Shown here one piece after another: positions 60,571 to 64,000 of a stretch of 64,000 nt of DNA. The DNA comes from Saccharomycopsis phalli (taxonomy: Eukaryota; Ascomycota; Saccharomycetes; Ascoideales; Saccharomycopsidaceae). A program made the translations under genes and the position numbers. Numbering within the stretch: the stretch's first letter is position 1; each line of letters opens with the position of its first letter. The stretch covers positions 62,001-126,000 of the forward strand of contig CP073217.1 in assembly GCA_020342235.1 (NCBI GenBank). Direction: 5' to 3'. Under the pieces are notes generated by a model. The model saw only the letters and a list, made by a program, of their open reading frames with translations, was not told the DNA's origin and did no database searches.

Positions 60571-61255
60571 TATGGATGCGTGGATGAAATTCGGTTGTAG
60601 ACGGAGGACTGACGGAGGATTGGAACTAAGGATGAAGTGGTGATGAAATTATTGTTGATGTGGTAAGTTGATAAGTTGGTTGAGTTTATTACAGTCGATT
60701 GTACTTGTAGTCGATTGTACTTGTACTCTATTACAACCATGTCATTATTCACTGGTCATAATTGAACATCATGTCTCAGATGTATCGTCTAATACAATGC
60801 TATTCACGTTTATATTTCTCGCACAAGATATTAAAACCTCAATTCAGAGTCACTCTCGTCAAGGTGATTCAACGTTGCTCCATCGTAATTCTCCATTGCA
60901 AGTTTTTACTCGAAAACCATTCTAACTTGAATCCTACCAACCATTTTGGCTCGAATTAATCACACATTAAAATATTCAACTCTTCTGGATTTGCAACAAG
61001 CTTGTCAAACTATATGGACATGTTGTAGCTAAATACAATGATTATTATCCAGACCAGTGGTGCCAAATTCGTCTACAAAACACAATTTAATGAAACTGCC
61101 GTCCAAGTGGTTTGGTGAATTTACCTTTATGATATTATGCCATTTCAAGGGATTCTTTGGTTTATATAGGGTGTCATGTACTTGGATGACTGATAATTCT
61201 GGAGACTAGCATAGAACTTTGATGATAGGTCTATTATTACCATTACGCTATAACC
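60571..61255. other. intergenic, AT-rich, no feature recognised
   Basis: It contains CACGTG just before it (60546) and a short direct repeat TCGATTGTACTTGTA at 60697-60727. No gene was recognised. Confidence 0.5.
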
Positions 61256-61261
61256 GCACTA

Positions 61262-61395
61262 TAATAATAATATTTATTTTTGTATTTAGCTATATATTTT
61301 CTCCAGCATTACGGTTATTTGAGGAATATATTGTCACTCCAAAACATTAGGCACCATTGCTATTGAAGAAAACCATTATCAAACTATTGCCACTA
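61262..61395 (-). mobile_element. 5'-truncated SINE copy, reverse orientation
   Basis: On the minus strand: GGTTTTCTTCAATAGCAATGGTGCC, an altered hairpin region, CAAATAACCGTAATGC, AATATATAGCTAAATAC, AAAAATAAATATTATTATT tail. It shares the AGCAATGGTGCC variant with the next copy, so the two form a subfamily. TSD is uncertain. Confidence 0.8.
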
Positions 61396-61462
61396 TTGCC
61401 ACTATTACACTACTACCCTTGGAATTATCAATGAACCAAAATACTACATCTACAATTTACTC

Positions 61463-61619
61463 ATTGAAGTTTTTAATCCCAGGCAACTATTTGAAAGTTG
61501 TGGGTTTTCAGCAATAGCAATGGTGCCTGATGCTCCTGAGTGAAAATATATCTGTCGAATAACCGTAATTCCGGATACAATATATAGCTAAATACAAAAA
61601 TAAATATTATTATCATTAT
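61463..61619 (+). mobile_element. 5'-truncated SINE copy with 12-bp TSD
   Basis: Flanked by perfect TACAATTTACTC copies (61451-61462 and 61620-61631). It begins at CATTGAAGTTTTTAATCCC and ends in AAATAAATATTATTATC. Together with the preceding copy it makes an inverted pair about 70 bp apart, ending only 74 bp before the next gene's ATG. Confidence 0.88.
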
Positions 61620-61667
61620 TACAATTTACTCGTCAGCCGGAGACCACATACAATCCGAGCTGTACAT

Positions 61668-61673
61668 CACGTG
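61668..61673 (+). promoter_or_regulatory. CACGTG site before the MED9-like gene
   Basis: CACGTGCT, 20 bp before the ATG at 61693; closer than in other genes and without the following A. Confidence 0.4.
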
Positions 61674-61692
61674 CTCCATTTATGATTGAACG

Positions 61693-62583
61693 ATGGACAA
61701 TTTGTACATCATGAGTGAGCAAGTTAGGATCATAAATGACATCAAGGAGCTCGAACTCATTCCGATTTTAACGGAGATGCTTGTGTCAGTCAACAAGGGC
61801 CAGCTCAGCGTGAAAGATTTAAACAATAGCGCCGGGAAGATCCGGAGTCGGCTCACAAAGTTCAAGGGCTGGTTAGGGGAGTTGGAAGGCATCAAACAGA
61901 GTCCAGAAGAGCGGCAAGAGAGCATTGATGTGCTCAAGCGGCAAATCCGGCGAAAGAATGAGATTTTGCACGGGTTTTCCGACACTATTATTGCCAAGCT
62001 TGGGGTGGAGCATGAATCGGAAAAAGTACTGGAGGTTGAGTTACAGAAGGACGAGGACGTGGAAATGGCGGTTGAAGAAGAGCCAAAGGACGTGGATTTG
62101 AGGCTGCGGCTTTGTGAGAAGCTTCGAGTGGATGAGGGCCAGTTGATGGAGCTTATCAAGGTGAATAATGAGGAAGTGGAGAGGGAAAGAGAGACGGAGA
62201 AGAGGATGAAGGAGGAGGAGAAGGAGAAGGAGGAGAAGAAGAAGGAAGAGAGAAAGAAGGAGGAGGAAAAGGAGGGGGGAAAGGAGGGGAAAAAGGGGGA
62301 GAATGAGATGATGGTGGAGGAGGAAAAGAAGAAAGTCGCGGAAGAAAAGCCAGACAAGGCTGATTTGCTTGAGAAGGATAAGCAGGGGGATATATTTGGC
62401 ATGGATTTTGTCACTGGATTTGACATGGACTTTGACAAGGCTCTGGAGACGAAGGAGGAGAAGGACAAGGGGGAGAAGTTTGAGGATTCGTTGAATTTGA
62501 ATGATTTTAATTTGAATGATATTCCGGAGAATCAGGATGATTTGTTTGGTAATTTGGAGGATTTTGGGTTTGATTTTGGGTGA
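61693..62583 (+). CDS. MED9: Med9-like Mediator subunit with acidic tail, 296 aa
   Basis: Start ATG 61693, alternative at 61711. Residues 18-95 (LELIPILTEMLVSVNKGQLSVKDLNNSAGKIRSRLTKF, LEGIKQSPEERQESIDVLKRQIRRKNEIL) match the Med9/Cse2 domain pattern: a helix with LSxKDL, then a basic helix, then a GI-x-EEQ helix ending in K/R-rich. Med9 belongs to the Mediator middle module bridging activators and RNA polymerase II. The remaining 200 residues are unusual for the family: a K/E-rich helix of about 70 residues, then an acidic aromatic end with repeated DF and NLND units (MDFVTGFDMDFDKAL, NLNDFNLNDI, LFGNLEDFGFDFG) that looks like a transactivation domain. The assignment rests on pattern memory and is moderate. 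Confidence 0.6.
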   Translation: MDNLYIMSEQVRIINDIKELELIPILTEMLVSVNKGQLSVKDLNNSAGKIRSRLTKFKGWLGELEGIKQSPEERQESIDVLKRQIRRKNEILHGFSDTIIAKLGVEHESEKVLEVELQKDEDVEMAVEEEPKDVDLRLRLCEKLRVDEGQLMELIKVNNEEVERERETEKRMKEEEKEKEEKKKEERKKEEEKEGGKEGKKGENEMMVEEEKKKVAEEKPDKADLLEKDKQGDIFGMDFVTGFDMDFDKALETKEEKDKGEKFEDSLNLNDFNLNDIPENQDDLFGNLEDFGFDFG

Positions 62584-62820
62584 TGTGGGAGAGGAAAGGA
62601 GAGGTGAAGAGGGCGATGAAATGAGATGAAATGGGATGAAAGGAGAGGAAAGGAGAGGTGAAGAGAGGTGAAGAGAGGATGAAATGAGATGAAATGGGAT
62701 GAAAGGAGATGAAAGGAGATGAAATGAGATGAAATGAGATGTAAAGAGGAGAAATGTTAAGAGGAGAAATGTTAAGAGAAGAAATGTAAGAAGTGATATG
62801 GATGTAAAGAGGAGAAATAA
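62584..62820 (+). repeat. purine-rich degenerate repeat downstream of MED9-like gene
   Basis: GATGAAATGAGATGAAATGGGATGAAAGGAGA and related units, almost pure purine on the plus strand, starting right after the stop codon. Confidence 0.8.
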
Positions 62821-63268
62821 GGTCGAAGCTGATTAAGGTCGATTGAGAACTTGTCTGGTGAACATGCCATTGAATTTACATCCAACCATCTTGCCAATCA
62901 AATATTGTCTGAATAATAAGCATCTCAATTCAGAAGATGTACCATTGTCATTGGCAGTAATAATACAGAGCAATTTGCATCATGACGTTGCAATTGATGA
63001 CTCTTTGGCAAACTAGTTATAGCCGAAATGCAGAGTAGCAGACTACATAATAGTAGCAAACTACATAATAGTAGCAAACTACATAATAGTAACAAACTAC
63101 ATAATAGTAACAAACTACATAATAGTAACAATATGTACCAAAGATCTAGGACGTATCAAAATACTCCACAAAATTTTCCATCTAATCCATCTAATTCATA
63201 TAATCAATAAATCAACCCAAATCAGCCCAACTATTCAGCCAGCCTATTCAGCCTACAGAATGACCTCT
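62821..63268 (+). repeat. intergenic with 18-bp minisatellite
   Basis: 63034-63130 has about five to six copies of an 18-bp unit (AACAAACTACATAATAGT). A frame through it encodes SSKLHNS repeats, but there is no evidence that it is a gene. The rest of the gap shows nothing. Confidence 0.8.
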
Positions 63269-63274
63269 CACGTG
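63269..63274 (+). promoter_or_regulatory. CACGTG site of RHB1
   Basis: CACGTGAC in gene direction, 53 bp upstream of the ATG at 63327. Confidence 0.6.
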
Positions 63275-63326
63275 ACCTCGTGAGCCGTCGGGTATCGTTG
63301 CTCCTTTTTTTGCAACGTCCAGCAAC

Positions 63327-63893
63327 ATGGCCACAAACACAGTGTCGCGAAAATTGGCCGTAGTCGGCGCACGAGCAGTTGGGAAATCGTCACTCACGCT
63401 TCGATTCACCGAGGAGCGGTTTGACGACATCTATTATCCGACGATTGCCAACCAGTACTTGAAGAGTTTCAAGATCAATGGCAAGACATATGCCGTGGAT
63501 ATCGCCGACACTTCTGGGCAGGACGAGTTCCTGATGATGGACCAGCGGACTCTCATTGGCGTCCACGGCTTTTTGCTCGTGTATTCTGTGAGTTCGCGCT
63601 CGTCGTTTGAGGTTTTGCGCACGATCCGCGCCAAGATCCTCGACATGCTCAGTTTTGGCGACGAGACAAAGGTGCCGTTTACTGTCATTGGCAACAAGAC
63701 CGATCTTCCAGGGAACCAGCATGTGGTAACTAAAGAGGAGGGTGTTGCGTTGGCGCGCGAGTTCCGATGTCCGTTTTTGGAGGTGTCTGCCAAGGATAAT
63801 ATCAATGTGGAGCGGGCGTTTGAGGTGTTGTTGGTGCATGTGGATGAGATATTGTATCCACAGGAGAAGAAGGAGGGGTGTGTTATTGTGTAG
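63327..63893 (+). CDS. RHB1: Rheb-type small GTPase, 188 aa
   Basis: Start ATG 63327. Rheb activates TORC1 in many fungi and animals and in yeasts is linked to basic amino-acid uptake. G1 loop GARAVGKS has arginine where Ras has glycine 12, as in Rheb; switch I YYPTIAN fits the Rheb effector YYPTIEN; G3 is DTSGQDE; G4 NKTD; G5 SAK. The C terminus is CVIV, a CAAX box for farnesylation. A CTG codon at 63531-63533 lies in QDEF-x-MMDQ, where Rheb and Ras have serine (QDEYSIL, EEYSAM), suggesting CTG is read as serine in this organism. The family is about 180-185 residues, so the length is normal. Confidence 0.93.
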   Translation: MATNTVSRKLAVVGARAVGKSSLTLRFTEERFDDIYYPTIANQYLKSFKINGKTYAVDIADTSGQDEFLMMDQRTLIGVHGFLLVYSVSSRSSFEVLRTIRAKILDMLSFGDETKVPFTVIGNKTDLPGNQHVVTKEEGVALAREFRCPFLEVSAKDNINVERAFEVLLVHVDEILYPQEKKEGCVIV

Positions 63894-63899
63894 GGGTGA

Positions 63900-64000
63900 C
63901 AATGATACATTGGGTGAATTGGAATGAGTGATATAGTGGGTGAATTGGAATGAGTGATATAGTGGGTGAATTGGAATGAGTGATATAGTGGGTGAATTGG
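63900..64000 (+). repeat. 26-bp tandem repeat, runs off the window
   Basis: Unit GTGATATAGTGGGTGAATTG plus GAATGA, nearly perfect over about four copies from 63900. It begins just after the RHB1 stop codon and continues past the end. Confidence 0.88.

Noticed and set aside
61680-62468. Serine/phenylalanine-rich frame antisense to the MED9-like gene
   Set aside because: It is the complement of the K/E-rich coding region (GAA/AAG read as TTC/CTT) and has no start region.
15290-63130. CRISPR-like arrays among the tandem repeats
   Set aside because: Repeats are adjacent without unique spacers and the host is a eukaryote.
63028-63210. 60-codon frame with SSKLHNS repeats
   Set aside because: A translation of an 18-bp minisatellite; no conserved feature.

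Overview
This is 64 kb of nuclear DNA from a budding yeast (Saccharomycotina). Genes are intron-poor, with full-length housekeeping proteins recognisable at sight: CDC45, NDC1, PNC1, ENP2, IDH2, ADE8, PUP1, TRS120, a NudE/NDL1 protein, an MCP2-type kinase and RHB1. Two CTG codons fall where homologues carry serine (RHB1 codon 69, ADE8 codon 40), and ENP2 shows no CTG codon in 684, which points to the CUG-Ser clade. This is an inference from few sites. Gaps between genes are long for a yeast (1-3 kb) and hold retroelement debris and short tandem repeats private to each gap.

Layout. 1-4.5 kb: end of CDC45 and two unrecognised genes. 6.8-9.7 kb: a WD-like gene 35 bp behind the MCP2-type kinase, whose promoter has six CACGTG sites. 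10.2-12.5 kb: a decayed LINE. 12.6-14.2 kb: a leucine-rich-repeat gene with a SINE-like element (tRNA-like head, body, hairpin tail) directly upstream. 15.5-24.5 kb: LIM protein, NudE, NDC1, PNC1, ENP2. 24.9-28.7 kb: three tandem AIG1/FAR-17a-like membrane genes. 32.2-33.6 kb: a tandem pair of orphan helical proteins. 35.4-38.9 kb: IDH2, a TSD-flanked LINE tail, ADE8. 39.9-41.8 kb: a Ty1/copia fossil. 43.0-50.8 kb: PUP1, LINE fragments, TRS120. 51-53 kb: nested short retro-insertions. 54.1-58.9 kb: two inverted, nearly identical GPI wall-protein genes and a larger GPI protein. 59-64 kb: an ICT1/CLD1-type hydrolase, a MED9-like protein and RHB1.

The most notable system is a likely LINE/SINE partnership. 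One LINE family leaves 5'-truncated copies ending in a hairpin, a conserved block and an (ATT)n tail, with 10-11 bp target-site duplications (TSDs). A shorter family has a tRNA-like head with A and B boxes, its own 3' hairpin and a tail resembling the LINE's. Five copies of the short family lie here besides the full-length one, two with exact TSDs of 12 and 17 bp. Two insertions consist of almost nothing but tail (27 and 42 bp) yet have perfect 10- and 11-bp TSDs. I know of no described SINE in budding yeasts, but that needs a literature check.

A second genome-wide signal is an oriented CACGTGA(C/T) motif about 37-57 bp upstream of the start codon of at least eight unrelated genes, consistent with a Cbf1-like factor acting as a general promoter organiser. 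The genes otherwise belong to unrelated pathways and do not form a cluster.
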